Counted from the stretch's first letter, positions 49,497 to 57,948 are shown. The stretch: DNA of 64,000 nt from Saccharopolyspora gregorii (GCF_024734405.1 NZ_CP059556.1:5890001-5954000); one strand, 5' to 3'. Numbers and translations: made by a program. The notes: a model not told the origin generated them from the sequence alone.

Positions 49497-50594
49497 TCAG
49501 GTCAAGCCTAGTTCGTCTACGTAATCACGGACCGCTCGATCGAGATCAGCCAGCCCCGATTCCTCGGTCGGCAGGTGTCCCGCCCCGTTCAGCTCGGCGA
49601 ACCGCCCCCGCGCGCCGAGCCGGTCGAAGAACTCCTGGGACAACCGCGGCGGGCTCCACCGGTCTTCGGCCGGGTGCGCCAGCAGCACCGGCGGACCCGC
49701 GTAGTCCTCCGGCTCCACCGCGGGCGCGGCGACGAGGTAGCTGCGCAGGAAGCCCAGCGACATCCAGTTCCCGCCCGCGAGCGGGTCGGCCCAGATGGCG
49801 TGCGCGAACTGGGCGTGGTTCGACATCGCGGCGATGTTCACCAGCCACCGCACCGGAGCCCACGCCGGAGGCAGCGGCATCGGCACCGAACCGGGCAGCA
49901 GCCCGAGGAGTCCGGACCACCGGCCCACCTCGGGCGTGGTCGCCAGCATGCGGCGCACGTCGTCGCGACGCGGATCCGCGAGCCCCGTCACCAGCACTCC
50001 GGCGACCGAACCACCGGCTCCCGCGCGCGCCGCCACGTCGTAGGCCAACCGCCCAGCCGATCCCACGCCCATCAGGACCACGGGCCGCTGGTCCGTTCGC
50101 CGCTCGGCCGCGACCAGGTCGGTGACGCACCGCAGCCAACCGGCGTAGGTGACGTTGCGCAGTCCGCTGGAGGTCAGGCCGAAACCCGGCAGGTCGGGCG
50201 CGAGGAACTCCAGGTCGGCGAGCGCGGGCAGCCGCCCGTAGGGCGTGAGCATCCGCCCGTAGCCGCCGATCCCGTGCAGCGCGATGACCTTCGCCGGCGC
50301 GTCCGGGCGCGCGATCCGGTCCAGGTGCACGCGTCTGCCGCGCCAGGACCACCACTCCTCGACCGGCATGCCCGGGGCCGGTGCCTCGGGCTGCACCGCC
50401 GTGTTCGGCAGTGCCTCGGCCGGCAGGCCCCGGCCGGTCAGGAGTCGGCTCGCCGAGCCGCGCGGTTCCGCGTCCGGCTCGGGTTCCAGGCTGAGCCCGC
50501 TGGGGAAGAACTCCTGGTAGCGGAGCCAGTGCCGGTGCTCCGCGTAGCTGGGACCGACCGCGGTGTCGGATCCTGGTTCGGAAACTGCTCGCAC
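49497..50594 (-). CDS. Alpha/beta hydrolase
   Basis: A protein of about 365 residues; the start is uncertain, and I chose the GTG at 50594 because an ATG at 50630 would overlap the divergent gene's start. The fold shows the oxyanion loop ALHGIGGYGRML, APDLPGFGLTSSG, nucleophile region VLMGVGSAGRLAYD, acid in AHPAEDRWSPPRL and the His in LNGAGHLPTEESG. The nucleophile elbow departs slightly from GxSxG. The substrate is unknown; a small ester or lactone is likely. The N-terminal 80 residues are family-specific. Confidence 0.85.
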   Translation of the reverse strand: MRAVSEPGSDTAVGPSYAEHRHWLRYQEFFPSGLSLEPEPDAEPRGSASRLLTGRGLPAEALPNTAVQPEAPAPGMPVEEWWSWRGRRVHLDRIARPDAPAKVIALHGIGGYGRMLTPYGRLPALADLEFLAPDLPGFGLTSSGLRNVTYAGWLRCVTDLVAAERRTDQRPVVLMGVGSAGRLAYDVAARAGAGGSVAGVLVTGLADPRRDDVRRMLATTPEVGRWSGLLGLLPGSVPMPLPPAWAPVRWLVNIAAMSNHAQFAHAIWADPLAGGNWMSLGFLRSYLVAAPAVEPEDYAGPPVLLAHPAEDRWSPPRLSQEFFDRLGARGRFAELNGAGHLPTEESGLADLDRAVRDYVDELGLT

Positions 50595-50622
50595 ACCACG
50601 AAGGTACGGAGTGGGCTCCACG

Positions 50623-51054
50623 ATGCGCATCGGCCACGAGCAGGCTCGCCACTGGTTCCGGGAGTCCCGGGTGGCCCGGCTGGCGACCGCCGACCCGGCG
50701 GGCCTGCCGCACCTCGTCCCGGTCACGTTCGCGGTCGACGGCGACCTGCTGGTCACCGCCGTCGACCACAAGCCGAAGTCGACGACCTCCCTGCGGCGCC
50801 TGCGCAACATCGAGCGGAATCCGCAGGTCGCCCTGCTGGTGGACCACTACGCCGAGGACTGGGAGCGGCTGTGGTGGGCACGGGCCGACGGGCTCGCCGA
50901 ACTCGCCGAGGCGGAACAGCACCCGCACCTGGTGGCGGCGCTCGCGGCGAAGTACGAGCAGTACCGGCAGCGACCACCGCACCTGACGTTGATCGTCGTG
51001 CGGGTGTCGCGGTGGAGCGGCTGGCGTGCGGCTGGTGATCACTCTCACGGCTGA
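50623..51054 (+). CDS. PPOX-class F420-dependent oxidoreductase
   Basis: A 143-residue split-barrel protein. It begins MRIGHEQARHWFRESRVARL and holds DPAGLPHLVPVTFAVDGDLLV and KSTTSLRRLRNIERNPQVALLVD, the pattern of the pyridoxamine-oxidase-like family that uses deazaflavin F420 (TIGR03668-like). Such enzymes reduce unsaturated small molecules. It is divergent from the alpha/beta hydrolase with a 28-bp gap, so the two probably share a control region. Confidence 0.87.
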   Translation: MRIGHEQARHWFRESRVARLATADPAGLPHLVPVTFAVDGDLLVTAVDHKPKSTTSLRRLRNIERNPQVALLVDHYAEDWERLWWARADGLAELAEAEQHPHLVAALAAKYEQYRQRPPHLTLIVVRVSRWSGWRAAGDHSHG

Positions 51055-51323
51055 ACCCCTCCTGTCGTCGGCTCCTCGCCTCGCCAGGTCGGGTGGCGAG
51101 TCCCGTCGGACTGCTCGTGGCGGTGGTGCAGGGCCGGCTGTCGGCCCGCTGGTTCGGCTCGGCCCCTCGGGCCTGTCGCCTCCGGGCCGATTCCCCGGGG
51201 CCGGCTTTTCGGACCTGGGTGGAGAGACCTGCGTGCCCGGCTCCCGGACGCGCTCGGCCCTGAGGTTTCAGGCCCGGGTGGCCGGCCGCGGGAGGTCGGC
51301 TTCGGACGTTCGGTTCCTGCGGA

Positions 51324-52268
51324 TCACTCGGCGGCCCCCAGCAGGTAGAACGTCCGCCCCTGGTTGTCGGTGCAGGTCGCGAGCCGCCCGTAGGGCATGT
51401 CCGCGGGCTCGTCCGCGTTCCCGCCGTGCGCCCGCACCTCGGCGAGCGTGGCGTCCAGGTCGTCCGTGCGGAAGCACAGCGTCACCTCGCCGGTGTCGCT
51501 GCCGTGCATCCCCGCCATCGGCTGCACGTCCTCGATCTGCCAGCCGTCCTCGACGTTGCCGGGACCGAACCGCCAGCCGAGGACGGCGCCGTAGAACTCC
51601 TTCGCGAGCGCGGTGTCCGGCGTGGCGATGGTGATGTAGTCGATGTCCCCGTGCCGCGGTGGCCGCGGTGCCGCCGGTTGGGAGCTCACCTCGGCCCGCC
51701 CGGGTGGGGTCATGATCATCCATCGGTGGCCGAACGGGTCGTCGAACCGGCCGGAGCGGCCGTAGGGGTGCTCCTCGACGTCGCCCACCGCGGTCGCGCC
51801 GTGCTCCCGCGCGCGCTGCACGACGGCGTCCACGTCGGGAACCTCGACGTGCAGGGTCGTGCTGGCGCCGCCGCGGTGCACCGGCGCGAGCATGTCGATC
51901 TCGGGAAACTCGTCGGCCAGGAACAGCGCGCTGCCACCGACGTCGAGCTCCACGTGCCCGAGCCTGCCGTCGGCCATCGCGTACGGCTCGGCGCGCAGCC
52001 GGGCGCCCAGCACCGCGCCGTACCAGTCGATCGCCCGCGGCGCGTCCGACACGGCGAGGTACGGCGTCAACGTCATGGCCACCCGGTCGGACAGGTCCGC
52101 CCGCTGCTCGCGGGCGGCGCCGGTGCGGGTGGATTCGGTGTCGGTCATGGTCACTCCTCGGTCGTCGAGCAGCGCGCGCTCCAGCCGGTCCCGCAGTCGT
52201 CCGGCGAACTGCGGAGACGGCTCGGCGGGCACGATCGGCTCGCGAAGAGCGTCGAACGGGTCGGTCAT
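51324..52268 (-). CDS. Double glyoxalase/VOC-domain protein, coupled to an ECF sigma factor
   Basis: The ATG at 52268 overlaps the sigma-factor stop by 4 bp, giving 314 residues. Residues 1-40 are a short head, DPFDALREPIVPAEPSPQF. Two VOC domains follow: about 60-180 (LTPYLAVSDAPRAIDWYGAV, with an end in GHRWMIMT) and about 195-310 (DYITIATPDTALAKEFYGAV, ending RTFYLLGAAE). Metal ligands of active glyoxalases are only partly visible, so a binding or resistance role is as likely as catalysis. Its coupling to an ECF sigma factor suggests that it is the main product or a regulator of that factor. Confidence 0.85.
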   Translation of the reverse strand: MTDPFDALREPIVPAEPSPQFAGRLRDRLERALLDDRGVTMTDTESTRTGAAREQRADLSDRVAMTLTPYLAVSDAPRAIDWYGAVLGARLRAEPYAMADGRLGHVELDVGGSALFLADEFPEIDMLAPVHRGGASTTLHVEVPDVDAVVQRAREHGATAVGDVEEHPYGRSGRFDDPFGHRWMIMTPPGRAEVSSQPAAPRPPRHGDIDYITIATPDTALAKEFYGAVLGWRFGPGNVEDGWQIEDVQPMAGMHGSDTGEVTLCFRTDDLDATLAEVRAHGGNADEPADMPYGRLATCTDNQGRTFYLLGAAE

Positions 52269-52813
52269 CGCCGTCGCCCTCCTCCGGTGCCCGGTGCGTC
52301 GCTGGTTGCTTCGTACTCGCGGCGGAACGCCGCTCTGGCCCGGACCAGCAGCGCCTCGGTGGCGTGCACGGTCCGGTCGAGGTGTTCGGCGACCTCGGGC
52401 ACGGGCAGCCCGTCGAGGTAGCGCAGCGTCAACGCCGCGCGATGGTGCTCGCCCAACCTCGCCAGCACCTCCCGTGCCCGCAACATGTCCAACCGGACGT
52501 CCCACGGGTCCGCGTCGTCCCGTGGTTCCTGCTGTTCCAGCCGTTCCAGCCCGCGTCGTTCCCGGCCGATCGCGCGCCAGTGGTCGGCGAGCTTGTGCCG
52601 GGCGATGCCGACCAGCCACGCCACCGTGGGCGGACTCCCCGACCGGTTCCTGGCAGCCTGCACCGCCGCGAGGAACGTGTCCGCGGTCAGGTCCTCGCTC
52701 AACGCGTGATCCCCGGAACGACCGAGCAGGTAGCCGTACACGTGCGGCAGCGCCTCGTCGTACATCTCGAGCAACGCCGCCGCCGGGTCCGGTTGCACCT
52801 GCGGTCGCTTCAC
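52265..52813 (-). CDS. ECF-type RNA polymerase sigma factor
   Basis: A GTG at 52813 behind GGGGAT gives 182 residues. Region 2 (about 15-85) contains ALPHVYGYLLGRSGDHALSE and LTADTFLAAVQAAR with AWLVGIARHKLADHWR. Region 4 (about 115-165) contains AREVLARLGEHHRAALTLRY, LDGLPVPEVAEHL and VHATEALLVRARAAF. No anti-sigma gene is next to it; the coupled VOC gene takes that position. The longer upstream frame runs antisense through the next gene and was rejected. Confidence 0.9.
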   Translation of the reverse strand: MKRPQVQPDPAAALLEMYDEALPHVYGYLLGRSGDHALSEDLTADTFLAAVQAARNRSGSPPTVAWLVGIARHKLADHWRAIGRERRGLERLEQQEPRDDADPWDVRLDMLRAREVLARLGEHHRAALTLRYLDGLPVPEVAEHLDRTVHATEALLVRARAAFRREYEATSDAPGTGGGRRR

Positions 52814-52930
52814 ATCCCCATAGTCGTTCGGGAGTGCGGTGCTCCGACGCCCTCGACCGCCCTCCGTTCGGGTGATGCGAGGTAGGCACCGCGCAGGGCG
52901 GGCTCGACCGCGACCTCTAACCTGCGGTGC

Positions 52931-53221
52931 GTGTCGGAAGAGCTGGTCCCCTCCCCCGAGCTGTCCCGCCTCGCGGCGGCGCTGGACGTCCTCGACGAGC
53001 ACGCCGAGCTCAACCACCGCTACCGGCGGCTGATCACCGATTCCCGGAGCGCGCTGAGCGCCCCGCTGCTCCGAACCACTCAGGCACGCGGCATCGGGAA
53101 GAAGCTCCTGGTGCTGGTGAAGGCGGCCGGACCCGGGTTCCCCGACACCCTCGCCGCGGCGGACCGCACCGCCCTGGAGGACGGGCTGGCGCAGGCGGAC
53201 GAACTCGTCTTCCACACCTGA
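52931..53221 (+). CDS. Small hypothetical protein
   Basis: A 96-residue helical protein from GTG 52931, divergent from the ECF sigma factor (117-bp gap). It contains LSRLAAALDVLDEHAELNHRY and LLRTTQARGIGKKLLVLVKAAG. No family is recognised and no signal peptide is seen. Its direction and spacing suggest that it shares a promoter region with the sigma factor. Confidence 0.6.
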   Translation: MSEELVPSPELSRLAAALDVLDEHAELNHRYRRLITDSRSALSAPLLRTTQARGIGKKLLVLVKAAGPGFPDTLAAADRTALEDGLAQADELVFHT

Positions 53222-53236
53222 CCGCGCCCCGGCCGC

Positions 53237-53480
53237 TCAGGCGAGTTCGACGTCCTCGATGCCGGCGAGCGGCCTGAGCAGCGCATCGACCGATCGCGTC
53301 CGGACCGATCGCCCCTCCCGGGCGGCGCGGGCCCGGCCTCCCGCGCCGACGGTGCGGCCTGTGCTCGTCGACCCCCGCTTGACCGGAGACGAACACCAGC
53401 CCGTTCGCCTTGATCGCCAGCGAGATGCGGTGCGGCTCGTACCAGTCGGGGTCGTGCGTCGCGCGGTGCATCGAAGTCAT
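53237..53480 (-). pseudogene. Broken RidA-family (enamine deaminase) gene
   Basis: The N-terminus MTSMHRATHDPDWYEPHRIS, then KANGLVFVSGQAGVDEH, matches RidA proteins, which clear reactive enamines. The frame then shifts near 53370; the intended continuation GRTVGAG appears in another frame, which soon ends at ALLRPLAGIEDVELA. The catalytic Arg region and most of the C-terminal half are missing, so it cannot encode a working trimer. Confidence 0.7.
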
Positions 53481-53673
53481 GCCACCGACCAGCTCGAACG
53501 GTGGGCCGCGACTACCGGGGTAGGACCGCGAGCGGCGCGGGGGCACCGCGCACGACCGGCTCCGAATCAGAGCCCCGGCGCGCCGGTCCGGTGCCGCGGG
53601 ACGAACTCGACCACCACGCGTGATCGCGTCCCGGGCTGGGCACCCTCCGGCGGAGACCGGCGGAAGGAGACCC

Positions 53674-53994
53674 ATGAACGCACCGGAACCGACCACCGAG
53701 CAGATCACCGCCTGGCGCAACCTGCTGGACGCGTTCGCCCAGGTCAGCGCCTCCTGGGACGCCGCGGTCGCGATCGACCGGGACGCGGGGCCCGACGAGG
53801 GCCCGACGAGCTCGGTGCCGGAGCCGCTGCACGCGTCGTTCGCCCGCGCGGCGGCGGAGACCTCGGACGTGCTCACCGGGATCGCCGAAGCGCTCGCCGA
53901 GCACGAGGCAGACGGGACGTTCGCGGAGGTGGCGCGGACGCAGCGCGCCGCGCGCGACGCCTGGTCGTCGGCCCGCTCGTCCAGCAGCGGCTGA
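53674..53994 (+). CDS. Small acidic hypothetical protein
   Basis: A 106-residue protein from ATG 53674 with AAGGAGACCC upstream, a strong signal for this start. It is acidic and helical: ITAWRNLLDAFAQVSASWDAAVA and AAAETSDVLTGIAEALAEHEA. There is no recognised domain. It ends 5 bp before the end of the convergent prolyl aminopeptidase gene. Confidence 0.65.
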   Translation: MNAPEPTTEQITAWRNLLDAFAQVSASWDAAVAIDRDAGPDEGPTSSVPEPLHASFARAAAETSDVLTGIAEALAEHEADGTFAEVARTQRAARDAWSSARSSSSG

Positions 53995-53999
53995 CCGGA

Positions 54000-54944
54000 T
54001 CAGCGCCCGGCGAAGCGGTCCGTCACCTCGACCAGCACGTCCGCCACGGCACCGCGCCCGCCGTGCCCCGCGTCGTCGACCAGGCGCAGTTCCGCGTCGG
54101 CCCACACCTGCGCCAGGTGCCACGCGGTGTCCGGCGGCGTGCTCACGTCGCTCCGGCCGTGCACCAGCGCCCCCGGGATCCCGTTGAGCCGCACCGCGTT
54201 CCGCAGCAGTTCGCCGTCCGCGAACCACGCGCCGTGCCGCCAGTAGTGCGTGACCAGCCGCGCGAACGCGAGCCGGAACTCCGGGTCGGCGTAGCGAGGA
54301 TCGGGGCGGGCGTGGCCCACCTCCACGTGCGCTTCCTCCCAGCGGCACCAGTCCAGCGCGGCCCTCGCCCGCACGGTGGGGTCCGGGTCGTGCAGCAACC
54401 GGCTGTAGGCGTCGACGAGCCTGCCGTCCCGGTCGGCCGCGGGGACGCCGGCGCGGAACCGCTCCCACTGCTCGGGGAACACGCGCCGCATGTCCTGCGT
54501 GATCCACTCGACTTCGCGGTGCGTGGTGGTGCCGACGCTGAACAGCACGAGTTCGGTGACCCGCTCCGGGTGCAGTTCCGCGTACGCCAGCCCCAGCGTG
54601 GAACCCCACGACCCGCCGAAGACCATCCACCGCTCGACACCGAGGTGGCGGCGCAGCAGTTCGACGTCCGCCACCAGGTGGTGCGTGGTGTTCGTGGTCA
54701 GGTCGGCGTCCGGTTCGCCCGCGCTCGGCGTGCTGCGCCCGCAGCCGCGCTGGTCGAACAGCACGATCCGGTACGCGTCCGGGTCGAAGTAGCGCCGCCA
54801 GCCCGGCCCGCAGCCACCACCTGGCCCGCCGTGCAGCACCACCACCGGTTTTCCGTCCGGTGCGCCGCACACCTCCCAGTGCATCCGGTGGCCGTCGCCG
54901 ACGTCGAGCCGCCCGCTGCGGTGGGGTTCGATCTCCGGGTACAC
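54000..54944 (-). CDS. pip: Prolyl aminopeptidase (proline iminopeptidase)
   Basis: A 314-residue serine peptidase of family S33 from a GTG start without an obvious ribosome-binding site. It begins MYPEIEPHRSGRLDVGDGH and has VVLHGGPGGGCGPG (oxyanion), FDQRGCGRSTPS, nucleophile GGSWGSTLGLAYAELHPE, GALVHGRSDVSTPP with the Asp, and DDAGHGGRG with the His. It removes N-terminal proline from peptides and acts in the cytoplasm. A slightly short C-terminal cap is normal for the family. Confidence 0.93.
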   Translation of the reverse strand: MYPEIEPHRSGRLDVGDGHRMHWEVCGAPDGKPVVVLHGGPGGGCGPGWRRYFDPDAYRIVLFDQRGCGRSTPSAGEPDADLTTNTTHHLVADVELLRRHLGVERWMVFGGSWGSTLGLAYAELHPERVTELVLFSVGTTTHREVEWITQDMRRVFPEQWERFRAGVPAADRDGRLVDAYSRLLHDPDPTVRARAALDWCRWEEAHVEVGHARPDPRYADPEFRLAFARLVTHYWRHGAWFADGELLRNAVRLNGIPGALVHGRSDVSTPPDTAWHLAQVWADAELRLVDDAGHGGRGAVADVLVEVTDRFAGR

Positions 54945-55055
54945 ACCCGAAGGCTAGCGAGACCCGCGGCTCCGCGGACGAGATTCGCTCTGTCGTTCGC
55001 CCCGGCCGACCGCGCATACTTCCCGTTGCTCACCGTCTCAGCAGAGGAGGTTCCG

Positions 55056-55880
55056 GTGCACCCGGAACGGCAGTCCGCGCCCGACCTGTCCGGCATCACC
55101 GGTAGCCCGGACACGAGCGGTCCGAACGCGGCCCGGATGTACGACTACTACCTGGGCGGCTCGGCGAACTTCGCGGTGGACCGCGCCACGGCCGACGAGC
55201 AGATCGCGGTGCTGCCGAGCGTGGCCTCCACCGCGCGCGCGAACCGCGCCTTCCTCGGCCGCGCCGTGCGGATGTGCCTGGACGCCGGGGTGAACCAGTT
55301 CCTCGACCTGGGCTCCGGCGTGCCCACCGTCGGCAACGTGCACGAGATCGCCCACCAGATCGACCCGGAAGCCCGCATCGCCTACGTGGACCGGGAACCG
55401 ATCGCGGTGGCGCACAGCCGCCGGTTGCTGCGCGGTGACGAACGGGTGTCCGTCACCCAGGCCGACCTGACCGAACCCGAGAAGGTGCTGTCCGCGCCCG
55501 GCGTGGCGAACCTGCTGGACTTCAGCAAGCCGGTCGCGGTCCTCGCGATCAGCGTGCTGCACTTCGTGCGCGACGACCAGGACCCGGCGGGAATCCTCGC
55601 CACCTACCGCGACGCCTGCGTCCCCGGCAGCTTCCTGGCCATCTCGCACACCACCGCCGAAAGCCTCGCTCGGTCCACTGTGGACGAAGGATTGGCGATC
55701 TACCAGCGCACCTCCACCCCGGTGTTCCCGCGCCCCATCGCGGAGGCCCCCGGGCTGCTGGGGGGATACGAGGTCCTGGAACCGGGCGCCACGCTCGTCA
55801 CGAACTGGCGGCCGGACTCCGAACCCGACCCGGCCTCACCCGTCGCCAACACCTGGGCCGTCGTCGGCATCCTGCGGTGA
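55056..55880 (+). CDS. SAM-dependent methyltransferase (Methyltransf_19/DUF574)
   Basis: The GTG at 55056 lies behind GAGGAGG, giving 274 residues; an upstream open frame is antisense to the peptidase. It matches the actinobacterial DUF574 family: NAARMYDYYLGGSANFAVDR, the SAM-binding FLDLGSGVPTVGNVHE, YVDREPIAVAHSRRLL and LAISVLHFVRDDQDP. These are abundant in actinomycetes and their substrates are mostly unknown. Confidence 0.9.
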   Translation: MHPERQSAPDLSGITGSPDTSGPNAARMYDYYLGGSANFAVDRATADEQIAVLPSVASTARANRAFLGRAVRMCLDAGVNQFLDLGSGVPTVGNVHEIAHQIDPEARIAYVDREPIAVAHSRRLLRGDERVSVTQADLTEPEKVLSAPGVANLLDFSKPVAVLAISVLHFVRDDQDPAGILATYRDACVPGSFLAISHTTAESLARSTVDEGLAIYQRTSTPVFPRPIAEAPGLLGGYEVLEPGATLVTNWRPDSEPDPASPVANTWAVVGILR

Positions 55881-56125
55881 CGGCGGGAAGGCGCCCGTGC
55901 GACGTCTCCCTTCGGAGGTGGAACACCCCCGCACGTCACGATTCCACTTGACTCCACTCCCCACGGAGCCCTGTCGGATCACGACCTGAGCCGGTACGGA
56001 GTTTCACGCCCTACGGGCGGATGCCTCAGCCGCGACGGACAAGCCGCACGTGACGGTTTCGGAGCGGCCCGACTGCCAGAGAACGCCCAAACCCAGCCGA
56101 CGCGGGGTCGTCGTCAGGCGAACGG
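55881..56125. other. Intergenic region left of the tRNA-Tyr scar
   Basis: These 245 bp carry no recognisable gene. With the next block they make about 495 bp without a gene between the methyltransferase and the SH3-like gene, most of it element scar. Confidence 0.4.
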
Positions 56126-56235
56126 ACAACGCAGAACGGCCCGGTGACCCTGCTCTTGCAGGTCACCGGGCCGTTGTGGCTGGTGTGCCAGGTGGAGGAT
56201 TCGAAACCTCCGAAGCTTGCGCGGCCGATTTGCAG
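56126..56235. repeat. Left att-type repeat: duplicated tRNA-Tyr 3' part and terminator
   Basis: About 110 bp closely resemble 57191-57299 (roughly 90% by eye): terminator hairpin first, then the tRNA-Tyr 3' acceptor, T-arm and part of the anticodon arm. After the anticodon arm the similarity stops and no cloverleaf can form, so this is the distal copy left by integration at tRNA-Tyr. Confidence 0.88.
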
Positions 56236-56375
56236 AGTGGCGCCTGTAAAGCTCTGCCGTGCGGAGACCTTGTGGCGCGGGTCAATGTGACCATTCATTG
56301 ACCGGGTGCTCCATCATGCGTCCACGCGAAGACTGAGCCCATTTCATGTCGCCACTCAGAGGTGACCGCGTGAAC

Positions 56376-56756
56376 TCACTCGCCCTGCGTCAGGCAGGGA
56401 GCCGCCACGTAGTGGATCCCGCCGAGGTATTCGATCGGCCACCAGACATTGTTGGGCGCGGGATGCCCGCAGACTGGACCGAAGGTATCGCCGTGCACGC
56501 CCTGCTGCGGCATCACAACCCGGTCGCCCCGGTTCAGCTTGCCGGTCACCGGAGCGCCGAGGCTGGGAGCACTGCGGACGTTCACATCGTCATCGACCGC
56601 CACGTACCAGCCACCGTACGCGTGCGCCTGCGACGCGGGAGCCGCTGCCTCTTCGGGCGCAGCGGCTTGCGCTGTCGACCCGATCAGGCCGACCGTCGCG
56701 GCCACCGCGCAAGTCAGGATCGCCATCCGGGCCCTCTTGCCCGTTGTTCCAGTCAT
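56376..56756 (-). CDS. Secreted SH3-like protein (element cargo)
   Basis: The ATG at 56756 behind AGCTGGGGGA gives 126 residues. A Sec signal peptide ends near residue 31 (GLIGSTAQA before AAPEEA). The mature part holds an SH3b-like core: DDDVNVRSAPSLGAPVTGKL and GDRVVMPQQ, then WWPIEYLGGIHYVAAPCL with two Cys residues. SH3b domains bind cell-wall peptides, and small secreted versions are common in actinomycetes. It lies inside the tRNA-Tyr element scar and is therefore probably acquired. Confidence 0.8.
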   Translation of the reverse strand: MTGTTGKRARMAILTCAVAATVGLIGSTAQAAAPEEAAAPASQAHAYGGWYVAVDDDVNVRSAPSLGAPVTGKLNRGDRVVMPQQGVHGDTFGPVCGHPAPNNVWWPIEYLGGIHYVAAPCLTQGE

Positions 56757-56871
56757 GTCATCCCCCAGCTGAACTTTGGTGATCTGTGCAGGTGCGCCCA
56801 CCGGATCAAGGTCAACGCGGAGATGATCCTACGGAAAACACGGCTGTCTCAGTGGTGGTTCGGGAAGTTCG

Positions 56872-57143
56872 GGCTCGGCCTGGGCAAAGACGGCTCTGAC
56901 GGACAACCCGTTGGAAGCGGTCAAGGGGAAGCGGCCTACCGAGCGTCTCCGCCAGGTCGATTCGCAGCCGGTGGCGAATCCGGTGCAGGCTCGAACACTG
57001 CTGCGGTGAAGGAGAACTCGCCCGGGCTGACCGCGTTCCTCGCGGTGCACCTTCAACAGCACCTCCGCGACTACGGAACCGGCAAGGGTGGCCGCCTCTT
57101 CTGGGGCACGCGAAGCCGAGAGCGGTTACCGAGCACCGTGTAG
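56872..57143 (+). pseudogene. Tyrosine-recombinase (integrase) remnant
   Basis: One frame reads NPLEAVKGKRPTERLRQVD then PVANPVQARTLL and stops at 57007. This is the core-entry segment of actinobacterial tyrosine integrases. From 57012 another frame reads LTAFLAVHLQQHLRDYGTG then GRLFWGTRSRERLPS and stops at 57141, matching the later HL...FG..GRLF segment. The part in between with the first catalytic Arg, and the C-terminal His-x-x-Arg...Tyr part, are gone. The order and spacing show an internal deletion. It cannot be active. Confidence 0.75.
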
Positions 57144-57190
57144 CGCCGAACGTGGGCGAACGCGCGCACCGCGGCGTTGGTGCTAGCCGT

Positions 57191-57299
57191 ACAACGCAAA
57201 ACGGCCCGGCGACCCTGTTCGTACAGGTCACCGGGCCGTTTCGGCTGGTGTGCCAGGTGGAGGATTCGAACCTCCGAAGCTTGCGCGGCTGATTTACAG
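57191..57299. repeat. Right att-type repeat overlapping tRNA-Tyr
   Basis: The proximal copy of the duplicated segment. It contains a terminator stem (57200-57239, followed on the minus strand by TTTT) and the 3' half of the functional tRNA-Tyr. Confidence 0.88.
57200..57239 (-). terminator. tRNA-Tyr terminator
   Basis: A 14-bp stem with one mismatch and a short loop, with a minus-strand TTTT after it, lies 12 bp past the tRNA 3' end. The same hairpin is preserved in the left copy (56135-56174). Confidence 0.8.
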
Positions 57300-57331
57300 T
57301 CAGCTCCCTTTGGCCGCTCGGGCAACCTGGC
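57251..57331 (-). tRNA. tRNA-Tyr (GTA anticodon)
   Basis: An 81-nt class II tRNA with acceptor stem GCCAGGT/ACCTGGC, anticodon stem-loop CTGACTGTAAATCAG, and a long variable arm. CCA is not encoded. It is intact and is the probable chromosomal target of the neighbouring element. Confidence 0.93.
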
Positions 57332-57456
57332 GTCGCTAGCCGGCTCGCGCTGGCTTGCGGGAACAAGGATACAGACTCGCGGCGACCGCTTCCCGAGGGG
57401 GTGGGGCCGGTAGCGTGTCCGGGCGACAGGGCCCGTTTCAACAGGAGGTGCGCGAG

Positions 57457-57948
57457 GTGGCAGACCCGTCGTTCGACGTGGTGAGCAAGGTGGACCGGCA
57501 GGAAGTGGACAACGCGCTGAACCAGGCGGCGAAGGAGCTCGCCAACCGGTTCGACTTCCGCGGCACCGGCACGAAGATCCAGTGGTCCGGCCAGGAGGGG
57601 ATCGTGCTGGAGTCCGAGACCGAGGAGCGGTGCCGGGCCGCGATCGAGGTCTTCAAGGAGAAGCTGATCAAGCGGGGCATCTCGCTGAAGGCCTTCGACG
57701 TGGGTGAGCCCGCCAGCTCGGGGCAGATCTACCGGGTCAGCGGCAAGGTGGTGCAGGGCATCGAGCAGGACGTCGCGAAGAAGATCTCGAAGAAGATCCG
57801 CGACGAGGGCCCGAAGGGCGTGCAGGCTCAGATCCAGGGCGACCAGCTGCGGATCTCCGGCAAGAAGAAGGACGACCTGCAGAACGTCATCCAGCTGCTG
57901 AAGGCCACCGACTTCGACGTGGCGCTGCAGTTCGAGAACTTCCGCTGA
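57457..57948 (+). CDS. yajQ: YajQ family cyclic di-GMP-binding protein
   Basis: A GTG at 57457 with an AGGAGG 13 nt upstream gives 163 residues. It starts [21 protein letters not shown] and has [35 protein letters not shown] and [21 protein letters not shown], all diagnostic of YajQ/DUF520. Members bind c-di-GMP or nucleotides in proteobacteria; the role in actinobacteria is not established. Confidence 0.94.
   Translation: MADPSFDVVSKVDRQEVDNALNQAAKELANRFDFRGTGTKIQWSGQEGIVLESETEERCRAAIEVFKEKLIKRGISLKAFDVGEPASSGQIYRVSGKVVQGIEQDVAKKISKKIRDEGPKGVQAQIQGDQLRISGKKKDDLQNVIQLLKATDFDVALQFENFR

Larger units (their letters stand above)
56126..57299. mobile_element. Degenerate integrative element at tRNA-Tyr
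   Basis: A 1.2-kb region bounded by direct copies of the tRNA-Tyr 3' part contains a broken tyrosine-integrase gene next to the intact tRNA and one small secreted protein gene. This is the usual layout of an actinobacterial integrative element (AICE or phage type), reduced here to a scar by internal deletion. The family cannot be named. Confidence 0.8.

Noticed and set aside
51055-51323. A possible small RNA or terminator cluster between two convergent genes
   Set aside because: Only short GC palindromes of 5-6 bp are visible in this 269-bp gap, no more than expected at this GC content.
56186-56280. A second tRNA-Tyr gene
   Set aside because: Only the 3' part matches. An inserted base in the T-arm and loss of the 5' half prevent a cloverleaf, so it is the att-type copy.
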